A stretch of 63,954 bases of DNA from Clostridium sp. CAG:678 (GTDB lineage Bacteria > Bacillota > Clostridia > Oscillospirales > Acutalibacteraceae), in assembly GCA_000431535.1 (NCBI GenBank), contig HF991825.1, positions 274,191 to 338,144 of the forward strand, written 5' to 3'. The notes under the pieces are model-generated. The model worked only from the letters and a program-made list of their open reading frames with translations, did no database searches and had not been told where the DNA came from. Shown piece by piece: positions 18,970 to 28,497 of this stretch (positions are counted from its first letter, which is position 1; every line of letters starts with the position of its first letter). A program made the position numbers and the translations under genes.

Positions 18970-20300
18970 CAGAACGCACCTACTCTCGCTACGATTCGAT
19001 TAAAACCAAGGTTTTTAATGTTGATCTCATATCCCGTGTTTGCTGCCGGGATGAAGTCGCCTTCCACATCGCAATCATCACCTACGAATTTAATAACGTC
19101 GGCTGGATAAGACAATGTCGTTGCAGTTTCTCCGCTTTCGAAAATCAGTTCACATTCGAAATCGTCCGGGAAATTCGACGGGAAAGTTATGTCCAAACTT
19201 GCGAGCGTTGAAAACTTGTTTGAAGTATTGTTTTGCAATGATAAAGACGCTGTAGACGATTCGTTTTTGGAAATTGTTGGCTTTATCTCATCAATCATGT
19301 CTTTAACTTCTAAAACGGTAGGCAGATATAGATTGTTCCATTGTTCATCATCGTTGCCAACCCAATAAGACATATCAGACAAAATATTGATTGTATTGTT
19401 ATATTTAATAAATATACTGCCCTTAAATAATTCCGCAGTTGCTCTTGAGCCTAATCCGTTTCCGATCCACCCTGTTTCGGTTATTTCATACGCGCCGTCT
19501 TCTAACTCAAATGCATTAAGTGGGTTACTCTTTCTCGGGTATTCTGCAAGGGAAAGTAAAGTTCTGATTTGTGGGGTGCTTTCTCCTTTTTCACCTTTAG
19601 GGATAACAAAATCTAGAACGGCGGCGTTCTGCGTGCCGCTGTTCGTTACGCTTGCCGGGGTATCTGGCTCACCGGTTGTGACCGTGCCAACAGCTACCGT
19701 GGCGGCGGTGCCGTCCTTTCCGGGCGTACCCATTTCTCCGGGATCACCCTTTTCTCCTTGTTCACCTCGATCACCTTTATCTCCTTTTTCTCCCTTGACA
19801 CCATGAAGATTAGGGGTTTCAATAGACCGGTTGTTAATAGTGATTCTAAGTTTATAATCTGTATCAGTATTTGAAATGACCTCGATTTTTGTCCCGTCAA
19901 TGATCTGCTGCTGAAACTCTTTGATTTCCGTCAGTACATTTCCGACTGAAATATATTCGACATTATCACTGTAAATATAATCACTCGGCTTAGGTTTTGA
20001 ATTTACTGGAATTGAAATTTTCAGAAGAGTTTTTCCAGCATTACCGTCCGTTTCAAAAATATAAGCTTCAATTACTAAACTTTCTTCTAAAAGAATGTTA
20101 GGCACTTCTGCGGTTATATCTCCGCTCTCATTTAATGTGGATTGTATGCTTAATGCTTCTGTAGAATTTTTATTACAAAAGTGAATGAGCGGAGCTTTGG
20201 ACAGACTTAAACCTTTGATTGTGATAGTCTGATCGAGATCCCACTGCGTGAAATTGGAAATGGTTCTGCCCTTGCTATCATAACAAATTATATTATACAT
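18969..20300 (-). CDS. BppU-like baseplate/tail fibre protein with collagen-like repeat
   Basis: A 443-aa protein. The N-terminal about 140 residues resemble the baseplate upper protein (BppU) domain that anchors fibres to the tail. Residues about 165-195 are a collagen-like Gly-X-Y stretch (GEKGDKGDRGEQGEKGDPG), then TAATVAVGTVTTGEPDTPA, a segment common in Clostridial phage fibres. A C-terminal beta-rich domain may bind the host surface. It follows the endolysin, so these adsorption genes lie after the lysis cassette. Confidence 0.75.
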   Translation of the reverse strand: MYNIICYDSKGRTISNFTQWDLDQTITIKGLSLSKAPLIHFCNKNSTEALSIQSTLNESGDITAEVPNILLEESLVIEAYIFETDGNAGKTLLKISIPVNSKPKPSDYIYSDNVEYISVGNVLTEIKEFQQQIIDGTKIEVISNTDTDYKLRITINNRSIETPNLHGVKGEKGDKGDRGEQGEKGDPGEMGTPGKDGTAATVAVGTVTTGEPDTPASVTNSGTQNAAVLDFVIPKGEKGESTPQIRTLLSLAEYPRKSNPLNAFELEDGAYEITETGWIGNGLGSRATAELFKGSIFIKYNNTINILSDMSYWVGNDDEQWNNLYLPTVLEVKDMIDEIKPTISKNESSTASLSLQNNTSNKFSTLASLDITFPSNFPDDFECELIFESGETATTLSYPADVIKFVGDDCDVEGDFIPAANTGYEINIKNLGFNRIVARVGAF

Positions 20301-20317
20301 TTTATCACCTCTTTAAA

Positions 20318-20342
20318 ATGGGTTGCCACAAGGACAACCCAT
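20318..20342 (-). terminator. Intergenic hairpin between endolysin and fibre gene
   Basis: ATGGGTTG (20318-20325) pairs with CAACCCAT (20335-20342). On the minus strand the stem is followed by TTTTAAAG, so it is a weak terminator or mRNA-stabilising hairpin between the endolysin and the BppU-like gene. Confidence 0.5.
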
Positions 20343-20357
20343 AATTTATTAAGAGAA

Positions 20358-21242
20358 TTATTCAACTCCGCCATCGTAGGTAGCATAACCACATTTATAA
20401 GCACTTGTACCATTCACTTTATAAATTACGAGAAACATGCCATTGGTTTTGGTAGGACAAAGACATGCTTCATGCTTATCTATGGAACCAGCCTTGCTCT
20501 TTTTAGCTGTGTCATGGTATACTGCCTCAACTGTTGACCCGTTCTTATAGTTTCTGCCACTTGACGGGGCGTTTTTAACACCTCCAGCATACTTAACGAA
20601 TCCTACCTTTCGATAGTTTGTCCCGTCAACAGAGTATTCTACACAGTATGCGTTCCCCTTTTTGCCAAAACATTTTGCAACCTCTCTAGGAGAGAGAGAG
20701 CCGATCTCTTCTTTGAAATCGCTACGAGCATAAACCTTTTCTTTTGTTGATCCGTTTTGCCATTTTACAGAAGGGACATAAGCGCCAACGGATTTATTAG
20801 GTGAAGATGTCTGTGATGGAGTTATTTTGCTCTGGTCTTTCGGTCTAAGAACACCATAAACGTCTCTATAATCGTGTTTAACTTTCTTCATTGCTTTTCC
20901 ATTCCAATTTTGGTCATAGGAATAGAAATAAGAAGTTGTGCCATCACCTGTGCAAATTGCTACGTGTCCTGCGCCGTTACCCTTGTCGCCGTCCCACACC
21001 ATAATATCTCCTTTTTTGGGGACAAATGATGCTGTATTAGCGATTTTAGTAAAGTTATTTGTTAATTCTGAATGCTTGCTAAAATTAATCCAATAATACT
21101 TTGCGTTGCCCCAACTTCCGGGTTTAATGCCAAACACCTTGTTCAGGTACGCTTTAATCAGATCAACACACTGTGCACCGTATGCACCGTCGTAATCCGT
21201 TGCCTTGCCGTTATATGTTTTTACAAATTCATCGTAGGTCAT
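20358..21242 (-). CDS. CHAP-domain endolysin
   Basis: A 294-aa peptidoglycan hydrolase that frees progeny by cutting the cell wall. The N-terminal CHAP domain (about 1-140) has the catalytic Cys in GAQCVDLIKAYL (Cys25) and His in GAGHVAICTG (His93). Two C-terminal repeats follow that resemble bacterial SH3-like wall-binding modules. It has no signal peptide, so it needs the holin for export. It follows directly after the holin gene. Confidence 0.92.
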   Translation of the reverse strand: MTYDEFVKTYNGKATDYDGAYGAQCVDLIKAYLNKVFGIKPGSWGNAKYYWINFSKHSELTNNFTKIANTASFVPKKGDIMVWDGDKGNGAGHVAICTGDGTTSYFYSYDQNWNGKAMKKVKHDYRDVYGVLRPKDQSKITPSQTSSPNKSVGAYVPSVKWQNGSTKEKVYARSDFKEEIGSLSPREVAKCFGKKGNAYCVEYSVDGTNYRKVGFVKYAGGVKNAPSSGRNYKNGSTVEAVYHDTAKKSKAGSIDKHEACLCPTKTNGMFLVIYKVNGTSAYKCGYATYDGGVE

Positions 21243-21247
21243 ATATG

Positions 21248-21523
21248 TTATTCCTCCGTTTCGGTATCGTCTGATTTAGGTGCATCGTATGTAAGCACTT
21301 GCTGACTGTCTGATACGCCTTTTGTGGTCGGGTCTGTGGTAATACCAATTGCTGCTGGAATCATCAGAATAAGCATAGCTACATTCATAATCTCATCGGC
21401 AGTTACGGAGGTTTCCACCTTGCATATCTTCAAAACGGCAAACACCGCAACTACCACAGCAGAAATAATGCCCATCCACCAAGAACCACTTTGAAGTCTT
21501 ACTTTCCAGTTAATGTTTTTCAT
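21248..21523 (-). CDS. Phi LC3-family phage holin
   Basis: A 91-aa membrane protein starting MKNINWKVRLQSGSWW, with a hydrophobic segment near residues 15-35 and a second at 50-65. It ends with the family motif GITTDPTTKGVSDSQQVLTY. It forms the pores that release the endolysin. The ATG at 21532 is also in frame, but the ATG at 21523 is correctly spaced from AAAGGA and gives the family N-terminus. Confidence 0.92.
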   Translation of the reverse strand: MKNINWKVRLQSGSWWMGIISAVVVAVFAVLKICKVETSVTADEIMNVAMLILMIPAAIGITTDPTTKGVSDSQQVLTYDAPKSDDTETEE

Positions 21524-21845
21524 TTGAATCATCCTTTCCTTTTAAATGAATTTCTTGAATTTCTTTATACATTTTTGTGATCATACCGTTCCCACCTAAA
21601 GCGTGGTAAGCCGCGTACATTTCACAAAAATTTTCATATGCATAAGAGGGGATTTCTCCCCTTTTAACATATTTATCGTGATAATCTATTAATTGTACTC
21701 TCAGCAAAAGCATAGTACCTTTGCTATTTGCACTTCTATCCTTTTTCTGTTGTTTTAACAACCAAACTATATACCCAAGTATAATTGGAACAGATGCTGT
21801 TACAACAGATGTTACTATTGCAAATAAATATTGCATTTTATTCAC
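21510..21845 (-). CDS. Small single-pass membrane protein of the lysis cassette
   Basis: A 111-aa protein with one N-terminal membrane segment (about residues 6-30, LFAIVTSVVTASVPIILGYI) followed by a charged cytoplasmic part. It lies just upstream of the holin and overlaps it. Proteins of this form near holins are often second holins or holin regulators, which is the most likely role here. Confidence 0.65.
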   Translation of the reverse strand: MNKMQYLFAIVTSVVTASVPIILGYIVWLLKQQKKDRSANSKGTMLLLRVQLIDYHDKYVKRGEIPSYAYENFCEMYAAYHALGGNGMITKMYKEIQEIHLKGKDDSNEKH

Positions 21846-21871
21846 CTTATATGTTTACATTTTATATATAG

Positions 21872-23737
21872 TTACCAGCTATAAATAGCTGTTAAAACCA
21901 TACGGTCATTGGTATAATTTATTCCGCCTGATGTACCAGACTGTGTATTATATGAGGTTCCCTGAATTGTTGTATCATCGATCACCTCTACTCTTTTCCC
22001 ACAAAAAGTGGTAAACACAATCGTGCCGGACTTGTGAATATGTGTTCCGATTTTCCCCTTACGAATAAACTGTAATGATATGTCTCCGTATGGAGACGAA
22101 CTACCATCGGAGGCTAACTGCCATTCTAAAATAATTCCGTTTGGCTGTTCGGAAATGGGGCTTGGCAGTTCAATTGTTTCATCAGCTCCCATTCTTGTTT
22201 CTCCACTCCAAAGTGTTTTATCTCGGCTCACAAAATTTATGAGTAGTTTTTCTATATAATCATCTAATACAATAAACTTCTCGTTTTCACTGCTGTCCTT
22301 CAAATATATAGGCTTATAGAATTTGGTATCTAAATTAATTTCAAAAGAATCGGATTCTGCAATTTTCCCGATTCCAAGTCCTCTCCCACCAGATCTGAAA
22401 TCCATTAAAACATCAATGGTTGAAATAATTGATTCAGCTTCAGCCTTTTCCCCAAGGTCATCTGTTATTTGTAATCTAAAATTATAACTTGCAGCTTCGT
22501 CGAAAGGAGTGTCCATTTTAAACGAACAAGTTTTTGTTACCCTATCATTGACTGTGATACTGGATTCTGTTGCAGAGAGCGTATATTCATTCCAACTTAT
22601 GTCTCCGATTTTTTTATAAAACAGCCGTGGAGTGATTGTGTTATGATTATCAACCGATGAATAAGAGTATTCATACTCTATATTAACCTTTCTGTTATCG
22701 GTGGCATCTCTTCCTGATGTTATATAATTGATAATAGGTCTATCATATGAGTGTGCTGTTATCGTTTGCGATTTTTCATTAGAAGACCTGTTTCTGCTAT
22801 CAATGGCTTTACAGCTATATGTTAAAGTTCCTGATTGAGACAGAACCGGCGAATTTACATTAAGAACATCACCAATCAAAAGCCCATTATAAGCCCCACT
22901 GATTTGGTATTTTTTTATAATTGAACCATATGAACCGACAGCAGTTCCACCAAAATGAACTTCTGTATATCCGACTACAGCGATACCCCAGTCATCGATT
23001 ACACTATTACTGCTGTTGTCTAGAGTAATTTGAAAATCGTTTAATGTCGGCTTAACAGATGCCGGCACATTCAGTGTAAACGATTTGCTTGCAGAACCGA
23101 TTTTTGTTGATCCGCTATATGTATCCACTCGTATTGTGGCAGTGCCACTCGCAGCACTGGGAATATACGAGCAATCTGACATAGCTGGAGTGAAAGAGCA
23201 GGATGTTCCAACATTATTAGCAACAAGATGATTGCTCGTTTTACCGAATGTGTAATAAACTTTATGCGTAAACGAACTCGAAGCTCTACTTATATTTATG
23301 CTTACTTTAGAGCCTATCGTGTTTCCCGATATACCACTAATACTTGATGCTCGAGGAATAGTATTTAGTGTTATGTTTGCTGAGGTAGACATAGAGGAAT
23401 AATAGTGACCTGAAATAGTTGCTTGAATATTCCAAGTGCAGCTAATATTAATTGATTTTGTTCCGTCATTGTTGTGAGCAATGCTACTACTTGTTACTTC
23501 CCCTAATGTATGCCATCCCGTAGAATTGATAGATGAGGATGTAAAACTATAGCTTTTCCCGTTAATTGAGATTTTGCCTGATTTTGAGCCTATGTTCAGC
23601 CTGTAATCATTCCATAAATAAATGGTTGCGGTGACGGTGGATGTGTTATTAGAAACATTTTGAGAGGCTGTCCAATCGACCTCTAACCAGTAATGTCCGT
23701 TTTCTATAGTACTATGGAATGAACCGCTACTTGCCAT
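21872..23737 (-). CDS. DUF859-type minor structural protein
   Basis: A 621-aa Ser/Thr-rich beta protein. Its start (WLEVDWTASQNVSNNTSTVT) and middle (FRSGGRGLGIGKIAES) match the siphovirus DUF859 family of tail-tip proteins. The C-terminus is a beta domain that may contact the receptor or cell wall. It lies between Tal and the lysis genes, as in many Gram-positive siphophages. Confidence 0.85.
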   Translation of the reverse strand: MASSGSFHSTIENGHYWLEVDWTASQNVSNNTSTVTATIYLWNDYRLNIGSKSGKISINGKSYSFTSSSINSTGWHTLGEVTSSSIAHNNDGTKSINISCTWNIQATISGHYYSSMSTSANITLNTIPRASSISGISGNTIGSKVSINISRASSSFTHKVYYTFGKTSNHLVANNVGTSCSFTPAMSDCSYIPSAASGTATIRVDTYSGSTKIGSASKSFTLNVPASVKPTLNDFQITLDNSSNSVIDDWGIAVVGYTEVHFGGTAVGSYGSIIKKYQISGAYNGLLIGDVLNVNSPVLSQSGTLTYSCKAIDSRNRSSNEKSQTITAHSYDRPIINYITSGRDATDNRKVNIEYEYSYSSVDNHNTITPRLFYKKIGDISWNEYTLSATESSITVNDRVTKTCSFKMDTPFDEAASYNFRLQITDDLGEKAEAESIISTIDVLMDFRSGGRGLGIGKIAESDSFEINLDTKFYKPIYLKDSSENEKFIVLDDYIEKLLINFVSRDKTLWSGETRMGADETIELPSPISEQPNGIILEWQLASDGSSSPYGDISLQFIRKGKIGTHIHKSGTIVFTTFCGKRVEVIDDTTIQGTSYNTQSGTSGGINYTNDRMVLTAIYSW

Positions 23738-23753
23738 TTTATATCACCTCCAG

Positions 23754-26700
23754 TTAGTCACCCTGCCATACAAGAGACACACCGCCATCTACACGGGGAG
23801 AAAAGAAAAACTTTCCTAAAGTTAATGTGTTCTGTATAACTGCATTCGGGATATACAATTGGTTGTTGTTAATATAGGCGACAGTAGTATCCGCTTGTTT
23901 AAAATACATACCATCGTTATTAATAAGTGTTGAAAATGCAGATGTTAAAGCGCCTATAGTTAGTCCGCTTTCGTTGAATTGTAAATATTGTCCAACAGAA
24001 GTTTGATAATCATATAAATTTGTTTTCAGTTCATCTATCTGCTGTTGATATTCCTCATCTAAACTGTTGGCGGCGTTTTCAACACTTGAATTGACTGTGT
24101 TTTGAATGATTTCGGTGAATGAGTCTGTAAAGCGATTTGGGTCTAACAAATCATTTAGCGTAGATGAATCTTCACTGACTGTATTTATATTTATACTGCC
24201 GTTTAACACTAAGTCTCCGTTGTCGTTTATATACAACAGGTCGTTATATTGATCAAAATCCTCTTCTTCAGTCCCTTGTTCAATGTCTGCCTTTTTGTTC
24301 AGTAGTACGGAGTAAATATATTGTAATTCCGTAAATCCTTTAACATCGGATAATTCTGGATTCAATTCTTTGACGGATATGCCGCTTTCATCTACAACAT
24401 CTATAAATAATGGCTCATCATTTAAGGTTAAATCCATCAAAAATTCTATTTGCTGATTGATTGACTCTATGTCTTGTGTATCGAAATCAAAGGATGATGT
24501 TTCGGGTAAAATACCATCTCTAATTAACCGGCTAACATATTCATTCGCCTGAGCGGACTCGGACAAAACATGTTTTCTAATGGTAAATAAATTGTAGTTT
24601 AAATCGTTATCATTAGAAACAGATGTAATAGTTAACCCATCAGAGTCTAATGTAATACTGTTGTTTTCATTGTAGATACCAACATTTTCCGAAAGTATTA
24701 AATTTCCTACTAACTTGTCCGCGATTACCCCATATGCTGATTCCATTTTTTGAGTTCGAGGATTCCAAAATGTGAAACTACCGATACCAGCCTTTGATGT
24801 AAGCCAGTTATCATCAGTTAGATATACGCCTCTGTTAATGATTTTGATTTGTCTGTCGTCATATGTATCAGTGACAGGGAGATATTCTCTTCCTAAAATC
24901 CCGTGTGAATCCCAAGAAATGTTTTGATTATCAGCATTGTTTACAATTTTCATCGTAGTCAATGACAAACCCTTTTCAGCCCAGTCGTTGAGTTGCTCTT
25001 TGCTTTTTAAACCTTGGGACGCTTGTCTTTTAGTTGAACTGTACGATGTAGATATGGATTTTGCACTGCTAATAACAGATTGTTCATCTGATAATCCATC
25101 GGCGGTTTTCATTACATCCGAGAAGTCTACAGATAATGATATTAGATCGCCATAGTCAATTTCGTATGAAATTAAACGCAATTTATAAATGCGGTCATCT
25201 ATCAAAATCCTGATCCAGTTTCCAACTCGGAACCCTTGAATTAACGGTTCAAATTTTTCTACTGTTAATAAATTGTTTAAGCCACAGGATATAGAATGTT
25301 GTAATTCAGCAGATTTATATATCTCTTTTTCTGCTACAGCAATAAATTCTTGCGCTTTATCAAACAATTCTGTATCAGATAAACCGTCAGAAATATAATT
25401 GCTGTTATTATATTCGTCCTCACGACGATAAGCGGATAACTCAAACCATAGTTTTGTTCCTAAATAGTTCTCTAAATTTAATTTGTCTTGAATGTTTTGC
25501 TGTATGGATACAAACAAATTGTTCAGAGTTACTATGACAGATAATTCTTCTTCGCGCAAAGTCATCTCTTCAGATATCCATCTAAGTTTGTTGTAATATG
25601 GAAGATATAGATCGTCATATAAATTTGGATCTGATCCGCTCCAAGTTTCTTTATCAGCAATGCCTTGTTCTATCAAAATATCAATACAAGCTTGACAAGA
25701 ATCGTGAAACGATGTTAGACGGTTTAAGCAGTATTTTTTAAGCTCGTTCTTAAAATCGGTTTCATCCATATCGAACAGCGCAATGATGCTGGGGTCATAG
25801 GACGGTTCTTTGGACAATGCTTTATCAATTTTCTGCTTTACAAAAGCCTCATAATTATCATCTATAGTAATAGTGATAGTTTCTGAGATAGCAGTATCAT
25901 TTTCGTCTGAGTAATTTGTAACTTGAAAGTTACCAGTCCAAATTTGATTTTCAAAAGTGGATTCGTTCACCTTTATTTGATATCTCGAATCGACAATCAC
26001 TTTTGCCATAAGAAGAACAGCGCTGTTTGCTGTAGCTAATGAGATTTTAGAAACATCTTCTACAGAAACAGGGGAAAGAGCCGCCGCTGTCAATTTTGCA
26101 CACTGTTCTGTAGCAGAAGTATCGTCTATATCTATACTGGGCATTAGTACTGATCGTAAGTACAGCGAAAAATCAATGGTCTTGTATACACTGTTCATCA
26201 ACTCAGAATACCCTTTAATAGGTAATACTATTTTGCTGAGTTCTTCATTGTATGTCTTATATTTATCAACCAAATCATTGAATCCATTGATATGGTCTAA
26301 TTCAATTTCTGGAACAAAATCACGTTCATAATACTCGTATTCTTCATCATATTGATTTAATTTATCTACGAGTTCTCCTGACATATCTTTTTTGATATCA
26401 TCACTTATATACCAAATATAATCGGAGCCGTTTGGATTGCTGTTGCGAACCGTAGATGTCATCAAATCGTCACCAGCAACTAATTTAAAACAGTTCTTAA
26501 CAGAATCGGCATCAGTGCTTAATTGGATATCTTGACCAAGTTCATCTGCTGTTACAAAAATAGTAGTATCTTCGCCATAACCCTCAGAAATGTTTTCACT
26601 TCCGCATTCAGGACATTTTAATGTGAACTCACCTCGATGCCCGCATTCATAACAATAAGACTGAAGATCATATACGGAGATGGTTCTCTGTATGTTCCCA

Positions 26701-27305
26701 TTTGTATCTGAACCTGAGTCCAAAATAAAAAGACACCCAACTTCTTCGCCTATTTCTTGAAAGGCATCATAAATCGAGGTGTTGTTAAATTCGAAAGTTC
26801 TTTGTATGCTTTTGATCGTAGCATCCACATGCTTGATTGAATAATGAGGTGCTTTTTCTAAAATTCTATTTAACAGGGAAGCTTTTGGGTCTTCTTCGTT
26901 GTATAAAACCGTGATTTTATAATCATCTCTTGCTATATCATCCTCAGTATTAATCTGAATATCATATAGATTTATTTGCGATAATTCTGCCTCCCCAAGA
27001 CGCGTTCCAATGACCGACTTAGTTGTTTCGTTAGATTCACTTATATCCAAGGTTATCTGAAACCAAGTATCGTATTCTTTAATCCAGAGGAGTTTAAAAT
27101 TAACGATGTTATCCCACAGTTCATACTTTTCACCGTTCACATATTTGTGAACTTTGAACGATATTTCACTTGCGCTATTAAGAGCATCGTTGAAGATGAT
27201 ATCTTCTGCGGATATTTGTCCCAGTTTAGTTCCATTTCTCGTAGCGAGAACAAGGGTGGGCTTTTCTGGATTATGAGCGGAATCAAAGTTAATCTTTATA
27301 GACAT
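23754..27305 (-). CDS. Tail-associated protein (Tal), endopeptidase-type
   Basis: A 1183-aa tail-tip protein. The N-terminal about 400 residues resemble the gp27-like Tal/ReqiPepy6 Gp37-like fold that closes the tail tube. It has an unusual zinc-ribbon insertion (CYECGHRGEFTLKCPECG). The central part is helical, and the C-terminus reads like a phage structural protein that displays receptor-binding domains. It follows Dit, the expected TMP-Dit-Tal order. Any peptidase activity is not demonstrated by visible residues. Confidence 0.8.
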   Translation of the reverse strand: MSIKINFDSAHNPEKPTLVLATRNGTKLGQISAEDIIFNDALNSASEISFKVHKYVNGEKYELWDNIVNFKLLWIKEYDTWFQITLDISESNETTKSVIGTRLGEAELSQINLYDIQINTEDDIARDDYKITVLYNEEDPKASLLNRILEKAPHYSIKHVDATIKSIQRTFEFNNTSIYDAFQEIGEEVGCLFILDSGSDTNGNIQRTISVYDLQSYCYECGHRGEFTLKCPECGSENISEGYGEDTTIFVTADELGQDIQLSTDADSVKNCFKLVAGDDLMTSTVRNSNPNGSDYIWYISDDIKKDMSGELVDKLNQYDEEYEYYERDFVPEIELDHINGFNDLVDKYKTYNEELSKIVLPIKGYSELMNSVYKTIDFSLYLRSVLMPSIDIDDTSATEQCAKLTAAALSPVSVEDVSKISLATANSAVLLMAKVIVDSRYQIKVNESTFENQIWTGNFQVTNYSDENDTAISETITITIDDNYEAFVKQKIDKALSKEPSYDPSIIALFDMDETDFKNELKKYCLNRLTSFHDSCQACIDILIEQGIADKETWSGSDPNLYDDLYLPYYNKLRWISEEMTLREEELSVIVTLNNLFVSIQQNIQDKLNLENYLGTKLWFELSAYRREDEYNNSNYISDGLSDTELFDKAQEFIAVAEKEIYKSAELQHSISCGLNNLLTVEKFEPLIQGFRVGNWIRILIDDRIYKLRLISYEIDYGDLISLSVDFSDVMKTADGLSDEQSVISSAKSISTSYSSTKRQASQGLKSKEQLNDWAEKGLSLTTMKIVNNADNQNISWDSHGILGREYLPVTDTYDDRQIKIINRGVYLTDDNWLTSKAGIGSFTFWNPRTQKMESAYGVIADKLVGNLILSENVGIYNENNSITLDSDGLTITSVSNDNDLNYNLFTIRKHVLSESAQANEYVSRLIRDGILPETSSFDFDTQDIESINQQIEFLMDLTLNDEPLFIDVVDESGISVKELNPELSDVKGFTELQYIYSVLLNKKADIEQGTEEEDFDQYNDLLYINDNGDLVLNGSININTVSEDSSTLNDLLDPNRFTDSFTEIIQNTVNSSVENAANSLDEEYQQQIDELKTNLYDYQTSVGQYLQFNESGLTIGALTSAFSTLINNDGMYFKQADTTVAYINNNQLYIPNAVIQNTLTLGKFFFSPRVDGGVSLVWQGD

Positions 27306-27317
27306 CGAGCACCTCCT

Positions 27318-28112
27318 TTATATACTGATTTTTGCTATCGGTGAATACCACATCGTTATGTTACAAGGTAGAGAAACGGTAAATTCATTCATGTTGTTTC
27401 TATAGGAGTTAGAAATTCGCGGGAATGTCCAGTTGAAATCATCCATAATCTTATGCGAATCAAGTGATGACTGGATAATGGGGTAGTGTAAGGTGAGCGT
27501 TTCTCCTTGCTTACACTTTTTAATTAATGTTGTTCTGTTTTCAGGTTCTGTGTAAATTGTTAAATCTCCGTCTTGCAAGACTTCAATTGTAGTGTTTGGG
27601 TATATAAAACCCTCCTCGTCAGATTTGGCTACGAAATTATGCTGTTGATTATTTTCTGTTGTATTTAAAACAATCGCCACAGGTTCTTCACGCGCATAAG
27701 GTCTGTTCGTTACCATTTCTAATTCAAGACCATATGTTACACCACCGATTTCTATACGGCTGATATTAAAACTCGCCTCAAAATATAAGTTTTTATATTC
27801 TTCATCAAGTATTTTGAATTTCAAAAACTTCTTGCGATTTAACCATTTGCTCAATTCTCTGATGTCGCTTACAGGCATCTCAGGAGCCTGATTTAAACAG
27901 TCATCTCGGCAAATCTGGAATGTTGCTTCAATGGCGTTTTCATACTCAGCGCTTGATAATTCGTCCGCTGCATTGTGTATGGATTTAAATGTGTTAAATG
28001 TAATCTCAGAGCCGTTTGATACGGTGTTGTCCCCATTACCGTCAAATTCACATATGATATATCCGAAATTATGTAGAGCAATTCCATCGTATTCAAAGTC
28101 ATATGCTTTCAT
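27318..28112 (-). CDS. Distal tail protein (Dit)
   Basis: Dit forms the hexameric hub between tail tube and tail tip in siphophages. The protein (264 aa) has typical N-terminal features (AYDFEYDGIALHNFGYIICE) and the ELSKWLNRKKFLKFK segment near residue 92 (the [I/L]xxWLx pattern of the family). The ATG at 28121 would leave the GAGAG ribosome site directly on the start codon, so the ATG at 28112 is slightly better. It overlaps the upstream coiled-coil gene by frame choice only. Confidence 0.82.
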   Translation of the reverse strand: MKAYDFEYDGIALHNFGYIICEFDGNGDNTVSNGSEITFNTFKSIHNAADELSSAEYENAIEATFQICRDDCLNQAPEMPVSDIRELSKWLNRKKFLKFKILDEEYKNLYFEASFNISRIEIGGVTYGLELEMVTNRPYAREEPVAIVLNTTENNQQHNFVAKSDEEGFIYPNTTIEVLQDGDLTIYTEPENRTTLIKKCKQGETLTLHYPIIQSSLDSHKIMDDFNWTFPRISNSYRNNMNEFTVSLPCNITMWYSPIAKISI

Positions 28113-28117
28113 TTTTA

Positions 28118-28444
28118 TCATCTCTCGGTTCTCGAAAATAGTTTTTCTTTGATTGTATGTAATTTATTCTTTCTCTTAGGTCGTTTCATTAATTCAATCA
28201 TAGATTCCTTAATATCTCTCAGTTCGGCAATCAATTCTTCATATTGCGATTTATAATCGTCTATTTCTGAAAGGGATTTTCCCCACTCCGTTTTTATGTT
28301 TTCCAATTCTACAATCAGGTCTTTTGCTCTTTTGGTACTGCCGCCCTGTAAGACTTTTTGATATTCTAATTGAAACTTTAAGTCATCCAATTGAGTAGAA
28401 AGTTCAGTGTTGCGTTTTCTAAGCAGTTCAATTTTACTCTTCAT
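28118..28444 (-). CDS. Small coiled-coil phage protein
   Basis: A 108-aa protein that is almost entirely predicted coiled coil (heptad-like pattern from about residue 8 to 90) with a basic C-terminus. The ATG at 28444 follows AAAGGA, whereas the upstream in-frame start at 28474 has none. It lies between the tape measure and Dit genes, so a tail-assembly role is likely, but it is not a recognised family. Confidence 0.65.
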   Translation of the reverse strand: MKSKIELLRKRNTELSTQLDDLKFQLEYQKVLQGGSTKRAKDLIVELENIKTEWGKSLSEIDDYKSQYEELIAELRDIKESMIELMKRPKRKNKLHTIKEKLFSRTER

Positions 28445-28464
28445 ATTTTTCCTTTCGTTCATAA

Positions 28465-28488
28465 AGGGAGGCACTTTCGCACCTCCCT
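28465..28488 (-). other. GNRA-capped hairpin after the tape measure gene
   Basis: On the minus strand AGGGAGG and CCTCCCT close a stem extended by TGC/GTG wobble pairs and capped by GAAA. There is no T-tract. It lies between the tape measure stop and the coiled-coil gene, suggesting a processing or mRNA-stability element. Confidence 0.55.
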
Positions 28489-28497
28489 AAGATTAAA